From an uncultured Bacteroides sp. (GTDB lineage Bacteria > Bacteroidota > Bacteroidia > Bacteroidales > Bacteroidaceae), in contig NZ_OY782495.1 in assembly GCF_963677715.1 (NCBI RefSeq), positions 2,346,001-2,410,000 on the forward strand: a stretch of DNA of 64,000 nt. The letters are read 5' to 3'. Below are positions 18,346 to 28,491 of this stretch, one piece after another (within the stretch, counting starts at the first letter, position 1; the number at the start of each line of letters is the position of its first letter). Under the pieces are notes generated by a model. The model ran no database searches and was not told the origin of the DNA. It worked only from the letters and a program-made list of their open reading frames with translations. A program made the position numbers and the translations under genes.

Positions 18346-20526
18346 ATGAAAACAAGAAAGGGAACAGGAAAAAACATCGGTCTATTCTTTATTCTTCCTT
18401 TTTTATTTATTTCTAACATTATGGCACAAGAAACCAAGTTGCCTACTTTAGAAGATCTGATTCCGGGCGGAGAAACATTTCGTGTTGCCGAGAATCTATT
18501 CGGAATACAATGGCAGGGCGATGTATGTATTAAGCCTGAAATAGATAAATTACTGGCTGTTAATCCGCTGAACGGAAAAGAAAATATCCTGATTAGCAGA
18601 GAGGAAACAAATAAAATACTGGAAGCCGATAGTTTAGGCAAGATTCAACAATTTTACAATGTAAGCTTTCCCTACGAACTCAGTAAGCAAACGCCAAACC
18701 GATTAATGCTCGTTACTACTCCAAAATACAGAGTGTTGCTAAATATAGATCAAAGGCGAGTAGAGTGGAGCCAGCCCAGAAAGGAGAAAGCACAAAACGA
18801 AGATTGGGAGAAAGAAAGTAAGGCTTTGGCTTTTACTGTTGATAACAATCTGTATGTCACTACAGCCGACGGGATAACTACTACTGTAACTAACGAGCCG
18901 GAAGGCATTGTCTGCGGACAATCGGTTCACCGTAATGAATTCGGTATCACCAAAGGAACCTTTTGGAGTCCAAAAGGAAATTTATTGGCTTTCTATCGTA
19001 TGGACGAAAGCATGGTATCGCAATATCCATTAGTTGACATTACTGCCAGAGTAGGAACGGTAAATTATGTACGCTATCCTATGGCAGGCATGACGAGCCA
19101 TAAAGTAACTATAGGCATTTACAATCTTGTTTCTAAAAAAACCAGATATTTAAAAATCGGAGACCCGACAGATCGATATTTCACGAATATTAGTTGGGCA
19201 CCGAACGGAAAAAGTATTTATCTTATTGAATTGAACCGCGATCAAAATGATGCCAAACTTTGTCAATACGACGTGGAAAGTGGCGAACTGGTGGCCACTC
19301 TTTTTGAAGAGACACATCCTAAATATGTAGAGCCTCAACACCCTATCGCGTTTTTACCTTGGGACGATAGCAAATTTATCTACCAAAGCCAATGCGATGG
19401 ATTTAATCATCTTTATCTGTATAGTGTAAACGGCAAGTTGATAAAACAACTTACATCCGGTCAATGGCTTGTAAAAGAGTTAATTGGTTTTGATCTTGCA
19501 AAGAAAGAGCTTATTATTTCCAGCACAGAAATCTCTCCACTACAAAGCAACCTGTTTCGTGTAAATATGAAAAATGGCAAACGAACAGCCATCGGTTCTC
19601 AAGAAGGAATACATAGCGCATTGCTTAGTTCATCCGGTAAATACGTTATTGATAAATACACTTCCCCTACAGTACCTCGTAATATTGACATTGTAAATAC
19701 GCGAACCAATAAAAGTATCCATGTATTAACCGCAAAAGATCCTTTTGCGGGTTACACCATGCCAAAAATTGAAACAGGGACCATCAAAGCCGCCGACGGA
19801 ACAACCGATTTGTATTATCGCATCACGAAGCCATACAATTTTGATCCGAATAAAAAATATCCGGTTATCGTATATGTATATGGCGGACCTCATGCGCAAA
19901 TGGTTACTAACGGATGGCAGAATGGTGCACGAGGATGGGATATCTACATGGCTAACAAGGGCTATATAATGTTCACCCTCGACAATAGAGGAAGCGAAAA
20001 TCGCGGTTTAGAATTTGAAAATTGCACATTCCGCCATTTAGGGATTAAAGAAGGTCAGGACCAAATAAAAGGAATAGACTTTTTAAAAAGTTTGCCTTAT
20101 ATAGACGGGAATCGCATTGGCGTCCATGGTTGGAGTTTCGGTGGGCACATGACTATAGCATTAATGCTTCGTTATCCTGATATTTATAAAGTAGGCGTGG
20201 CGGGTGGTCCGGTTATTGACTGGGCTTACTATGAGGTAATGTATGGAGAGCGCTACATGGATACTCCACAAACTAACCCCGAAGGTTATAAAGAATGTAA
20301 TCTGAAAAATCTGGCAGGAAAACTTAAAGGTCATTTGTTGATTATTCACGATGACCACGATGACACTTGCGTACCGCAACATACTTTCTCTTTTTTAAAA
20401 GCTTGCATTGACGCACGTACCTATCCTGATTTATTTGTCTATCCCGGGCATAAACATAATGTTGCCGGACGCGATCGCGTGCATTTGCACGAAAAGATAA
20501 CGAGATATTTTGAAGACTACTTATAA
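18346..20526 (+). CDS. Dipeptidyl peptidase IV, S9 family
   Basis: A 726-residue secreted serine peptidase. The N-terminus is a signal peptide (ends near IMAQE, residue ~27). Residues ~50-480 form the beta-propeller, and the alpha/beta-hydrolase domain follows. The catalytic triad is visible: Ser597 in GWSFGG, Asp672 in HDDHDDT, His704 in GHKHNV. The family removes X-Pro or X-Ala dipeptides from peptide N-termini in the periplasm or at the surface; P. gingivalis and gut Bacteroides homologues are known. The motif around Asp672 (HDDHDD) departs slightly from the usual HG-x-x-DD. purD follows 26 bp later. Confidence 0.9.
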   Translation: MKTRKGTGKNIGLFFILPFLFISNIMAQETKLPTLEDLIPGGETFRVAENLFGIQWQGDVCIKPEIDKLLAVNPLNGKENILISREETNKILEADSLGKIQQFYNVSFPYELSKQTPNRLMLVTTPKYRVLLNIDQRRVEWSQPRKEKAQNEDWEKESKALAFTVDNNLYVTTADGITTTVTNEPEGIVCGQSVHRNEFGITKGTFWSPKGNLLAFYRMDESMVSQYPLVDITARVGTVNYVRYPMAGMTSHKVTIGIYNLVSKKTRYLKIGDPTDRYFTNISWAPNGKSIYLIELNRDQNDAKLCQYDVESGELVATLFEETHPKYVEPQHPIAFLPWDDSKFIYQSQCDGFNHLYLYSVNGKLIKQLTSGQWLVKELIGFDLAKKELIISSTEISPLQSNLFRVNMKNGKRTAIGSQEGIHSALLSSSGKYVIDKYTSPTVPRNIDIVNTRTNKSIHVLTAKDPFAGYTMPKIETGTIKAADGTTDLYYRITKPYNFDPNKKYPVIVYVYGGPHAQMVTNGWQNGARGWDIYMANKGYIMFTLDNRGSENRGLEFENCTFRHLGIKEGQDQIKGIDFLKSLPYIDGNRIGVHGWSFGGHMTIALMLRYPDIYKVGVAGGPVIDWAYYEVMYGERYMDTPQTNPEGYKECNLKNLAGKLKGHLLIIHDDHDDTCVPQHTFSFLKACIDARTYPDLFVYPGHKHNVAGRDRVHLHEKITRYFEDYL

Positions 20527-20552
20527 GTTTAATAACAAATAAATAACAAATC

Positions 20553-21827
20553 ATGAAACTGTTATTATTGGGCTCAGGAGGCAGAGAACATGCATTGGCA
20601 TGGAAAATAGCCCAAAGTCCTAAAATAGATAAATTGTATATTGCACCCGGTAATGCCGGAACATCCTCTATTGGGGAGAATATAAACATCAAAGCAACGG
20701 ATTTTGAAGCATTGAAGATCTTTGCTTTGGAGCGGGGGATAGATATGATTGTTGTTGGTCCTGAAGACCCTTTAGTGCAAGGCATCTTTGATTTTTTCAA
20801 AGGGGACATTACCTTGCAACATATAGCTATTATCGGGCCCTCAATGAAAGGAGCGCAACTAGAAGGTAGTAAGGACTTTGCTAAAGGATTTATGGAACGT
20901 CATAACATTCCCACTGCGCGATATAAGAGTGTTACCGCTGAAACATTAAACGAAGGACTTACTTTTCTAGAAAGCCTTTCGGCACCTTACGTACTTAAAG
21001 CCGACGGATTATGTGCCGGTAAAGGAGTACTTATTCTTCAATCTTTAGAAGAAGCACAAAAAGAACTCCAAGACATGCTCAACGGTATGTTCGGTCAGGC
21101 CAGTGCAACAGTAGTTATCGAAGAATTTATGAGTGGTATAGAATGCTCAGTATTCGTACTCACTGATAGTGAACACTATAAAATACTACCTGTAGCAAAA
21201 GACTACAAACGAATAGGTGAAGGAGATAAAGGGCTCAATACCGGTGGTATGGGTAGTGTTAGCCCCGTGCCTTTTGCAAACGAAGCATTCATGGATAAAG
21301 TCCGCGAGCGTATTATTGAACCTACTATAAATGGATTAAAAGAAGAAGGCATTCTATATAAAGGGTTCATTTTTGTTGGATTAATTAATGTGCAAGGTGA
21401 GCCCATGGTCATTGAATATAACGTCCGTCTGGGAGATCCCGAAACGGAAAGCGTTATGTTACGCATACAAAGTGATATCATTGACCTGTTCGAAGGAGTG
21501 TATAATGTAAATCTAGATACTAAAACAATGATTCTCGATCCACGGGCAGCCGCTTGCGTAATGCTCGTTAGTGGGGGATATCCGGAAGAATATCGCAAAG
21601 GTTATCCTATCACGGGATTCAATTTAGCAGACACTACAGACAGCATCTTATTTCATGCAGGAACAACTCTGAAAGAAGGGCGTATAGTAACGGACGGAGG
21701 GCGCGTCATGGCCGTATGTTCATATGGAGAAACAAAAGAAGAAGCACTCGAAAAGAGTTACAAAGTTGCCGATCTGATTAGTTTTGAGAAGAAATACTTC
21801 CGACGAGATATTGGATTCGATTTATAG
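20553..21827 (+). CDS. purD: Phosphoribosylamine--glycine ligase
   Basis: A 424-residue ATP-grasp enzyme joining glycine to phosphoribosylamine in purine synthesis. The N-terminal [20 protein letters not shown], the ATP-grasp segments [18 protein letters not shown] and the signature [15 protein letters not shown] (~residues 290-305) identify it. Length is normal. It appears to be in a run of genes with the upstream dipeptidyl peptidase and the downstream membrane proteins; the next gene starts with GTG overlapping the purD stop by one base. Confidence 0.95.
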   Translation: MKLLLLGSGGREHALAWKIAQSPKIDKLYIAPGNAGTSSIGENINIKATDFEALKIFALERGIDMIVVGPEDPLVQGIFDFFKGDITLQHIAIIGPSMKGAQLEGSKDFAKGFMERHNIPTARYKSVTAETLNEGLTFLESLSAPYVLKADGLCAGKGVLILQSLEEAQKELQDMLNGMFGQASATVVIEEFMSGIECSVFVLTDSEHYKILPVAKDYKRIGEGDKGLNTGGMGSVSPVPFANEAFMDKVRERIIEPTINGLKEEGILYKGFIFVGLINVQGEPMVIEYNVRLGDPETESVMLRIQSDIIDLFEGVYNVNLDTKTMILDPRAAACVMLVSGGYPEEYRKGYPITGFNLADTTDSILFHAGTTLKEGRIVTDGGRVMAVCSYGETKEEALEKSYKVADLISFEKKYFRRDIGFDL

Positions 21828-22825
21828 TGAGAAAGAACTATTTACAAAAAAAAATAACGACGGGTAAGTTTACGCTTCCCGTTGTCATTCTTATTTCCAT
21901 TACTTGTTGGGTGGTAACGGCTTTCTTGGTACCTAATCTTCCTGAACAAAGAATCAGCTACTCATTGTTTCAACTCCTTCATTTTCCTTCTATGCCTGTT
22001 TGGGTGGCTAAAACTGCCAGTTTCATTCTCTATGCAGTGATTGGCTATTTCCTTATAGAGCTAAACAACAGTTTTTCCATCATCCGTATGAGGGCATCGA
22101 TACAAACGTCACTCTATTTTTTATTTATCGCTGCTTGCCCAATGCTGCATCAACTCCACACGGGAGATATAGCTGCCATAGCATTATTAATATCTGTCTA
22201 TTTTTTATTCAAAAGTTATCAATCCCACCAAGCATCGGCCTATTTATTCCATTCTTTTGCCTTTATTGGCGCAGGTAGCCTTTTTTTTCCTCAACTTACG
22301 GCATTAGTTCCAATCTGGTTCATCGGGGCATATGGGTTCCAGTCTCTTAACTTACGAAGCTTCTTTGCCTCTATCATAGGATGGAGCGTTCCTTATTGGT
22401 TTCTATTCGGGCATGCATTTTATTATGGTAATATGGAATTATTCTATAAACCTTTTAATGATTTAGTATGCCTTCAGCCCTTGAATTTTGGCAACATACA
22501 ATCGTCAGACTGGGCCACGCTTGGTTATCTGTTTATTCTGTTTGCCGTTAGCTCGATACACTGTCTTGCTGCCAGTTATCAAGATAAGATACGCACACGC
22601 TCTTATTTGCGTTTTCTTATTTTTCTAAATATGTTTCTCTTTATTTTTACTATATGTCAACCGGAACATATGCTATGTTTGCTCTCATTATTATTAATGG
22701 GGATAAGTATTTTAGCCGGACATTTATTTGCACTCACCCAGAATAAGGCCTCCAACATCTTTTTCTTGTTTTCATTGATAGGACTTATCTCATTATATCT
22801 CTTCAACCTATGGCTATTGTTGTAA
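21827..22825 (+). CDS. Polytopic membrane protein of unknown function
   Basis: A 332-residue protein I do not recognise. Its GTG start overlaps the last base of the purD stop codon. It has roughly eight to ten hydrophobic helices, starting with TLPVVILISITCWVVTAFLV; loops are short and there is no signal peptide or obvious catalytic motif. Its end overlaps the following DedA/YqaA-family gene by 16 bp, so the two are probably translationally coupled. The conserved placement after purD suggests a membrane-homeostasis role, but nothing in the sequence proves this. Start choice is set by overlap; the first in-frame ATG lies much further in. Confidence 0.7.
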   Translation: MRKNYLQKKITTGKFTLPVVILISITCWVVTAFLVPNLPEQRISYSLFQLLHFPSMPVWVAKTASFILYAVIGYFLIELNNSFSIIRMRASIQTSLYFLFIAACPMLHQLHTGDIAAIALLISVYFLFKSYQSHQASAYLFHSFAFIGAGSLFFPQLTALVPIWFIGAYGFQSLNLRSFFASIIGWSVPYWFLFGHAFYYGNMELFYKPFNDLVCLQPLNFGNIQSSDWATLGYLFILFAVSSIHCLAASYQDKIRTRSYLRFLIFLNMFLFIFTICQPEHMLCLLSLLLMGISILAGHLFALTQNKASNIFFLFSLIGLISLYLFNLWLLL

Positions 22826-23289
22826 ATAATTTTATGCAGTTACTTATAGATTGGGGATATTACGGTCTGTTTCTATCTGCTTTGTTGGCCGGAAGTATTC
22901 TTCCTTTCAGTTCGGAGCTAATATTAATTGCTTTAGTAAGGTCAGGGTTCAATCCTGCATTTTGTGTTTTTGCTGCAACAATTGGAAATACAATAGGCGG
23001 TATGACCTGTTATTATATCGGACTTCTCGGAAAAACAGACTGGATAGAAAAATACTTAAAAATAAAACAAGAAAAAGTAAATAGAATGCAACTTTTCTTG
23101 CAGGGAAAAGGAGCATTAATGGCATTTTTTGCCTTTCTACCTTTTGTAGGAGGGGTAATAGCCATTGCCTTAGGATTTATGCGAAGCAATATATGGTTCA
23201 CTACAATCTCCATGTTTGTTGGCAAATTGGTACGCTATATCATTGTGTTACTAGCCTTGCAAGGAATTGTCGATCTGTTTATCGGGTGA
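22810..23289 (+). CDS. DedA/YqaA-family membrane protein
   Basis: A 159-residue membrane protein of the SNARE-associated/DedA superfamily, YqaA-like branch. Typical features: LLAGSILPFSSELILIALV (residues ~22-40), NTIGGMTCYYIGLLGK, and FLPFVGGVIAIALGFMRSN. DedA proteins recycle lipid carriers such as undecaprenyl phosphate or phosphatidylethanolamine across the membrane and influence envelope integrity; YqaA members are less studied. An internal ATG at 22834 (MQLLIDWGYYG) could be the true start, which would remove the overlap with the upstream gene. Confidence 0.82.
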   Translation: MAIVVNNFMQLLIDWGYYGLFLSALLAGSILPFSSELILIALVRSGFNPAFCVFAATIGNTIGGMTCYYIGLLGKTDWIEKYLKIKQEKVNRMQLFLQGKGALMAFFAFLPFVGGVIAIALGFMRSNIWFTTISMFVGKLVRYIIVLLALQGIVDLFIG

Positions 23290-23385
23290 TACACCATAGC
23301 TATTACTCAAAAGATAGAATTTATTCAAAAAATAGCCGGAAAAGTGAAACATTCAACTATTTAAGTGTTTATATGTTATTTTATT

Positions 23386-24261
23386 ATGAAACCATTACTG
23401 ATACTCTACTCATTCACTTTGATATTACTGACCAGTTGCAGTGGTTCTTCAAAAAAGCAAAAAGATGAAAAACGGCTCGTTACGGTAACTTTAGAACCAC
23501 AACGTTTTTTTGCCGAAGCTATTGCGGGCGATAAATGGAACATAAACAGTATGGTACCTAAAGGTAGTAGCCCTGAAACTTACGACCCCACTCCGCAGCA
23601 GTTAGCCAAACTAAGCAAAAGTGACGCTTATCTTCGCATCGGATACATTGGCTTTGAATTATCATGGATGGAACGTCTTACCGATAATGCTCCACATATG
23701 CACGTATTCAATACTTCAAAAGGGATCGACCTGATATACGGATCTAACAATGGTGAAGAGGACAGTCACCATCATTCTGGTGGCATTGAACCGCATATAT
23801 GGAATTCTACCATTAATGCGCGAATTATAGCTAAGAACATGCTCAACTCTTTTTGCACACTCGATAAAGGAAACAGGTCTTACTATCTGAAACGTTACGA
23901 TTCTCTTTGTCTACGAATAGACCATACGGATAGCCTCATCCGAAAGATACTATCTTCACCCGAGACAGACCATGCTTTTATGATCTATCATCCTGCATTG
24001 TCTTATTTTGCAAGAGATTATGGTCTTCACCAAATATGCATAGAAGAAGGAGGGAAAGAACCTTCCCCATCTCATTTACAAAAACTTATTGATATTTGTA
24101 AAGCAGAAGGAGTACGTATTATCTTTGTACAACCGGAATTCGATCGTCGTAATGCAGAAATTATAGCTAAGCAAACCGGGACAAAAATAATCTCGGTAAA
24201 TCCACTTGCTTATGACTGGGAAAAAGAAATGATACATATAGCAAAATCACTTTGTAGATGA
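23386..24261 (+). CDS. znuA: Metal (zinc-type) ABC transporter substrate-binding lipoprotein
   Basis: A protein of about 291 residues with a lipoprotein signal (MKPLLILYSFTLILLTSC; lipobox LTSC). I chose the ATG at 23386 because an upstream ATG at 23365 would add seven residues before a complete lipoprotein signal. The family (cluster A-I, ZnuA/TroA) binds Zn or Mn. Metal-binding signs are a short histidine loop EEDSHHHSGG followed by EPHIW, YHPALSYFARDYGL and IIFVQPEFD. It should be anchored in the periplasm. Its stop overlaps the ATPase gene by 4 bp. The metal is inferred as zinc from the His loop only. Confidence 0.88.
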   Translation: MKPLLILYSFTLILLTSCSGSSKKQKDEKRLVTVTLEPQRFFAEAIAGDKWNINSMVPKGSSPETYDPTPQQLAKLSKSDAYLRIGYIGFELSWMERLTDNAPHMHVFNTSKGIDLIYGSNNGEEDSHHHSGGIEPHIWNSTINARIIAKNMLNSFCTLDKGNRSYYLKRYDSLCLRIDHTDSLIRKILSSPETDHAFMIYHPALSYFARDYGLHQICIEEGGKEPSPSHLQKLIDICKAEGVRIIFVQPEFDRRNAEIIAKQTGTKIISVNPLAYDWEKEMIHIAKSLCR

Positions 24262-25031
24262 ACAACCACTTATCTCCGCTTATTAGTATAGAATGTCTCT
24301 CTGTTGCGTACGAAAACCGCACAGTACTTCACAACGTAAATCTTTCCGTATACGAAAAAGATTTTCTAGGTATTATCGGTCCTAACGGTGGTGGGAAAAC
24401 AACTCTTATTAAAACAATACTCGGCTTACTGAAACCATCTTCAGGAAAGATAAACTTCTATCTAAACGAACAACCGGTTGATCATATTTCAATGGGGTAT
24501 TTGCCTCAGTACAATAGTATAGATCGGAAGTTCCCTATTTCAGTAGAAGAGGTCATACTTTCGGGATTAAGCTCTCAAAAATCTCTTATAGGCTCTTTTA
24601 CGCATAAACACCGCGACAAAGTTCGTCAAGTTATAACCCGCATGGGGTTGGATGGCCTGGAACATAGAGCTATCGGGCAGCTTAGCGGTGGAGAGCTACA
24701 GCGTGCTTTATTAGGACGTGCTATTGTTTCTTCCCCTCAATTAGTGATACTCGATGAACCAAGTACCTATATTGATAAACAATTTGAAGCGCGCCTCTAT
24801 AAATTATTGTCCGAAATAAATCGTGAATGTGCCATCATACTTGTAAGTCACGATATTGGCACTGTATTGCAAAACGTTAAATCTATTGCTTGCGTAAACG
24901 AAACGTTAGATTATCATCCCGATACGGGAATCACTTCGGAATGGCTGGAGCGAAATTTTCATTGCCCTATCGAGCTGGTAGGACATGGCGAATTGCCTCA
25001 CAGAGTATTGGGAGAACACCACCATCAGTAG
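24258..25031 (+). CDS. znuC: Metal ABC transporter ATP-binding protein
   Basis: A 257-residue ABC ATPase with Walker A GPNGGGKTTL (~37-46), Q-loop LPQYNS, signature LSGGELQRALLGRA and Walker B LVILDEPSTYID, then the switch histidine in LVSHDIG. It belongs with the ZnuC/MntB cluster and is coupled to the binding protein by a 4-bp overlap. A histidine-containing C-terminus (HGELPHRVLGEHHHQ) may bind metal. The membrane permease expected as third component is missing: the next gene, 120 bp on, is unrelated and has its own promoter. Confidence 0.9.
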   Translation: MNNHLSPLISIECLSVAYENRTVLHNVNLSVYEKDFLGIIGPNGGGKTTLIKTILGLLKPSSGKINFYLNEQPVDHISMGYLPQYNSIDRKFPISVEEVILSGLSSQKSLIGSFTHKHRDKVRQVITRMGLDGLEHRAIGQLSGGELQRALLGRAIVSSPQLVILDEPSTYIDKQFEARLYKLLSEINRECAIILVSHDIGTVLQNVKSIACVNETLDYHPDTGITSEWLERNFHCPIELVGHGELPHRVLGEHHHQ

Positions 25032-25079
25032 TTACAGTTTCTTAATTACATATTCTTAAGGTCTAATTCTTTACCCATC

Positions 25080-25112
25080 TTTGTTCATTCTTCATTCAAA
25101 TCATTATCTTTG
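25080..25112 (+). promoter_or_regulatory. Promoter of the DUF2723 gene
   Basis: TTTG at 25080-25083, a 21-bp spacer and TATCTTTG at 25105-25112, 39 bp before the start codon. A full consensus match, separating this unit from the metal transporter genes. Confidence 0.75.
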
Positions 25113-25151
25113 CCGATTGTAAATTGTTAATGAACAAACAACTATAGTTTA

Positions 25152-28100
25152 ATGAAACAGTATAAAACCGTAAACAACCTTGTAGGGTGGCTCGTTTTTA
25201 TCATTGCCGCTACTGTCTATTGCCTGACAATAGAGCCTACAGCTAGTTTTTGGGACTGCCCCGAGTTTATTACCACAGCCTATAAGCTTGAAGTCGGACA
25301 TCCACCCGGAGCACCTTTCTTTATGCTTACGGCCAATCTATTCACCCAATTCGTTCATGATCCTGCTTTAGTAGCCAAGATGGTGAACTACATGAGCGCA
25401 TTGATGAGTGGTACGTGTATCTTATTCCTTTTCTGGACCATCACTCATTTGGTGCGCAAGTTAGTTGTGAAAGATGAAAAGAACATCACTGCCGGGCAGA
25501 TGATTACTATCATCGGATCGGGAATGGTAGGAGCTCTGGTATACACATTCAGCGATACCTTTTGGTTTAGCGCCGTAGAAGGTGAAGTTTATGCTTTTTC
25601 ATCTTTATTCACAGCCATGGTATTCTGGCTGATACTTAAATGGGAGGATGTGGCCGATCAACCACACTCTGATCGCTGGATTATCCTGATTGCTTACCTA
25701 ACGGGTTTAAGCATCGGTGTACATTTGCTCAACTTGCTCTGTCTACCTGCTATTGTTTTAGTATACTATTATAAAAAGAATCCGAATGCCAATGCCAAAG
25801 GCAGTCTTCTGGCCCTGTTGGGATCGGGCATACTTGTGGCTGCCGTGCTCTATGGCATTGTTCCGGGTGTAGTAAAAGTAGGCGGATGGTTTGAACTACT
25901 GTTTGTAAATACTCTGAGCATGCCATTCAATACCGGAGTTATCGTATACATTATTATATTGGCTGCTGCCATTATATGGGGAGTTTATGAAAGTTATACC
26001 GAAGCCAGTCGCAAACGGATGAACATATCTTTCCTCACTACCATAGCACTACTTGGCATACCTTTTTACGGACACGGAGCGAGTAGCATCATAATCGGAC
26101 TTATTGTACTGGGAGTCTTAGCACTCTATTTATTTGCTAAAAAAATAAATCAAAAATATCAGATTAGTTCACGCACCATGAACACAGCCCTGCTGAGTAT
26201 TATGATGATCATGATCGGATATTCCTCTTACGCACTAATTGTTATCCGTTCAACGGCCAATCCGCCAATGGACCAGAACTCACCCGAAGATATCTTTACT
26301 CTGGGGGAATATCTGGGGCGTGAACAATACGGAACCCGCCCGTTATTTTACGGTCCTGCCTATTCATCACGTGTAGCTTTGGATAAGAAAGACGGATATT
26401 GTGTACCCCGGGAATCAGAAAGCGTTACCAAATACGTTCGTAAAGAAAAAACGGCGTCCAATGAAAAAGACAGCTACGTGGAAATTCCGGGACGAGTAGA
26501 TTATGAATATGCACAAAACATGTTTTTTCCCCGTATGTACAGCACCCAACATGCCACCCAATACAAACAATGGATGGACATTAAAGGATACGATGTTCCT
26601 TACGATCAATGTGGAGAGACGGTTATGGTAAACATGCCCACGCAATGGGAAAATATCAAATTTTTCTTCTCTTACCAGATGAACTTCATGTATTGGCGCT
26701 ACTTTATGTGGAACTTTGTCGGTCGACAAAATGATCTTCAAGGTAGCGGAGAGATTGAACATGGTAACTGGGTCACCGGTTTCAAATTCATAGACAATCT
26801 GCTTGTCGGCAATCAGGACTTAATGCCGAAAGAATTACAAAACAACAAAGGACACAATGTGTTTTACTGTCTGCCACTTCTGCTCGGACTCATCGGCCTG
26901 TTGTGGCAGGCTTACCGCGAACAGAAAGGTGTACAGCAATTTTGGGTGGTCTTCTTCCTGTTTTTTATGACCGGAATTGCCATTGTGCTCTACCTCAACC
27001 AAACACCCAGCCAGCCACGCGAACGAGACTATGCATATGCGGGGTCTTTCTACGCTTTTGCCATTTGGGTGGGTATGGGGGTAGCAGGTATTATCAGGCT
27101 TTTGCAGGATCATACAAAAATGAAAGAACTTCAGGCTGCCATACTAACGTCTGTAGTCTGCTTATTCGTTCCCATTCAGATGGCCGGGCAGACGTGGGAT
27201 GATCATGACCGTTCCGGCAGATATGTTTGTCGCGACTTCGGACAAAACTATCTCATGTCATTGCAAGAAAGTGGTAACCCGATTATCTATACCAATGGCG
27301 ATAACGATACCTTCCCGCTGTGGTATAACCAAGAGACCGAAGGTTTCCGTACCGATGCACGTACCTGCAATCTGAGTTATCTGCAAACAGACTGGTATAT
27401 TGACCAAATGAAACGCCCTGCCTATAATTCTCCTTCCCTACCCATTTCGTGGGATCGCGTAGAATATGTAGAAGGAACTAACGAATACATTACCATTCGT
27501 CCGGAAATCAAGAAACAGATTGATGCGCTCTATGCAAAAGCCGATTCTAACGCAGCAAGCCCCGAGCATGCCGACATCCGTAAGGAGTTTGGAGATAACC
27601 CTTACGAACTGAAGAATATCCTTAAATATTGGGTACGCTCCGATAAAGAAGGATTACGGGTAATACCGACGGATAGTATTGTTATTAAGATAGATAAAGA
27701 TGCTGTCCGCCGATCAGGTATGATGATACCTGCTGCCTTGCACGATTCCATTCCTGACTATATGTACATTTCTCTGAAGGGGAAGCACGCTTTATATAAA
27801 AGTGAGTTGATGATGCTTGAAATGCTGGCCAATGCAAACTGGGAACGCCCTATATATATGGCAATTACAGTAGGAAGTGAAAACCGGCTGAATATGGACA
27901 ACCATTTCATCCAAGAAGGTTTGGCCTATCGTTTTACCCCATTCGATACTCAAGCATTGGGTGCTATCATCGACAGCAAAAAGATGTACGATAATTTGAT
28001 GCATAAATTCAAATTCGGCGGTATAGATAAGCCCGGCATTTATATAGATGAAAACGTAATGCGTATGTGCTATACTCATCGTCGTATTTTCACCCAACTT

Positions 28101-28490
28101 GTTACGCAGTTAATTAAAGAAGGGCAAAAAGACAAAGCGTTAAAAGCTCTTGATTACTGCGAGAAGATGATACCGGCCTACAACGTACCTTATGATTTCC
28201 AGAATAGTGCTAATAGCATGGGCGAATCATATTACTTACTCGGACAAAAAGAAAAAGCCGACAGGATTATGGATGCATTAGCAAACAAATCTCTTGAGTA
28301 TCTTATTTGGTATTTGAGTATGGACGATCAGCAATTGGCGACCTCAAGTCAAAATTTTATGTATAATATCTATTTGCTCGACGAAGAAGTAAAAATAATG
28401 AAAAAGTATAAGTCTAAACAAGCAGCGCACTATTCCGGCAAGCTGGATGAACTGTACAGCATGTACATAGCACGGACGAAAAAGCAATAA
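25152..28490 (+). CDS. DUF2723 / GT117-type membrane protein
   Basis: An 1112-residue multi-spanning protein. The N-terminus (LTIEPTASFWDCPEFITTAYKLEVGHPPGAPFF, here in two pieces around residues 22-55) is the hallmark of DUF2723, now grouped with glycosyltransferase family GT117, whose human member TMEM260 is a protein O-mannosyltransferase. About 12 membrane helices fill residues 10-660; the rest is a soluble, probably periplasmic, domain ending in TPR-like repeats (KALKALDYCEKM, YYLLGQKEKADRIMDAL). A role in protein O-glycosylation fits Bacteroidota, which mannosylate secreted proteins, but this is inference. A polysaccharide deacetylase gene starts one base after its stop. Confidence 0.82.
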   Translation: MKQYKTVNNLVGWLVFIIAATVYCLTIEPTASFWDCPEFITTAYKLEVGHPPGAPFFMLTANLFTQFVHDPALVAKMVNYMSALMSGTCILFLFWTITHLVRKLVVKDEKNITAGQMITIIGSGMVGALVYTFSDTFWFSAVEGEVYAFSSLFTAMVFWLILKWEDVADQPHSDRWIILIAYLTGLSIGVHLLNLLCLPAIVLVYYYKKNPNANAKGSLLALLGSGILVAAVLYGIVPGVVKVGGWFELLFVNTLSMPFNTGVIVYIIILAAAIIWGVYESYTEASRKRMNISFLTTIALLGIPFYGHGASSIIIGLIVLGVLALYLFAKKINQKYQISSRTMNTALLSIMMIMIGYSSYALIVIRSTANPPMDQNSPEDIFTLGEYLGREQYGTRPLFYGPAYSSRVALDKKDGYCVPRESESVTKYVRKEKTASNEKDSYVEIPGRVDYEYAQNMFFPRMYSTQHATQYKQWMDIKGYDVPYDQCGETVMVNMPTQWENIKFFFSYQMNFMYWRYFMWNFVGRQNDLQGSGEIEHGNWVTGFKFIDNLLVGNQDLMPKELQNNKGHNVFYCLPLLLGLIGLLWQAYREQKGVQQFWVVFFLFFMTGIAIVLYLNQTPSQPRERDYAYAGSFYAFAIWVGMGVAGIIRLLQDHTKMKELQAAILTSVVCLFVPIQMAGQTWDDHDRSGRYVCRDFGQNYLMSLQESGNPIIYTNGDNDTFPLWYNQETEGFRTDARTCNLSYLQTDWYIDQMKRPAYNSPSLPISWDRVEYVEGTNEYITIRPEIKKQIDALYAKADSNAASPEHADIRKEFGDNPYELKNILKYWVRSDKEGLRVIPTDSIVIKIDKDAVRRSGMMIPAALHDSIPDYMYISLKGKHALYKSELMMLEMLANANWERPIYMAITVGSENRLNMDNHFIQEGLAYRFTPFDTQALGAIIDSKKMYDNLMHKFKFGGIDKPGIYIDENVMRMCYTHRRIFTQLVTQLIKEGQKDKALKALDYCEKMIPAYNVPYDFQNSANSMGESYYLLGQKEKADRIMDALANKSLEYLIWYLSMDDQQLATSSQNFMYNIYLLDEEVKIMKKYKSKQAAHYSGKLDELYSMYIARTKKQ

Positions 28491-28491
28491 G

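Noticed and set aside
20342-20809. Minus-strand open frame of 155 codons across the dipeptidyl peptidase/purD junction
   Set aside because: It is antisense to conserved catalytic parts of both genes and has no protein-like motif.
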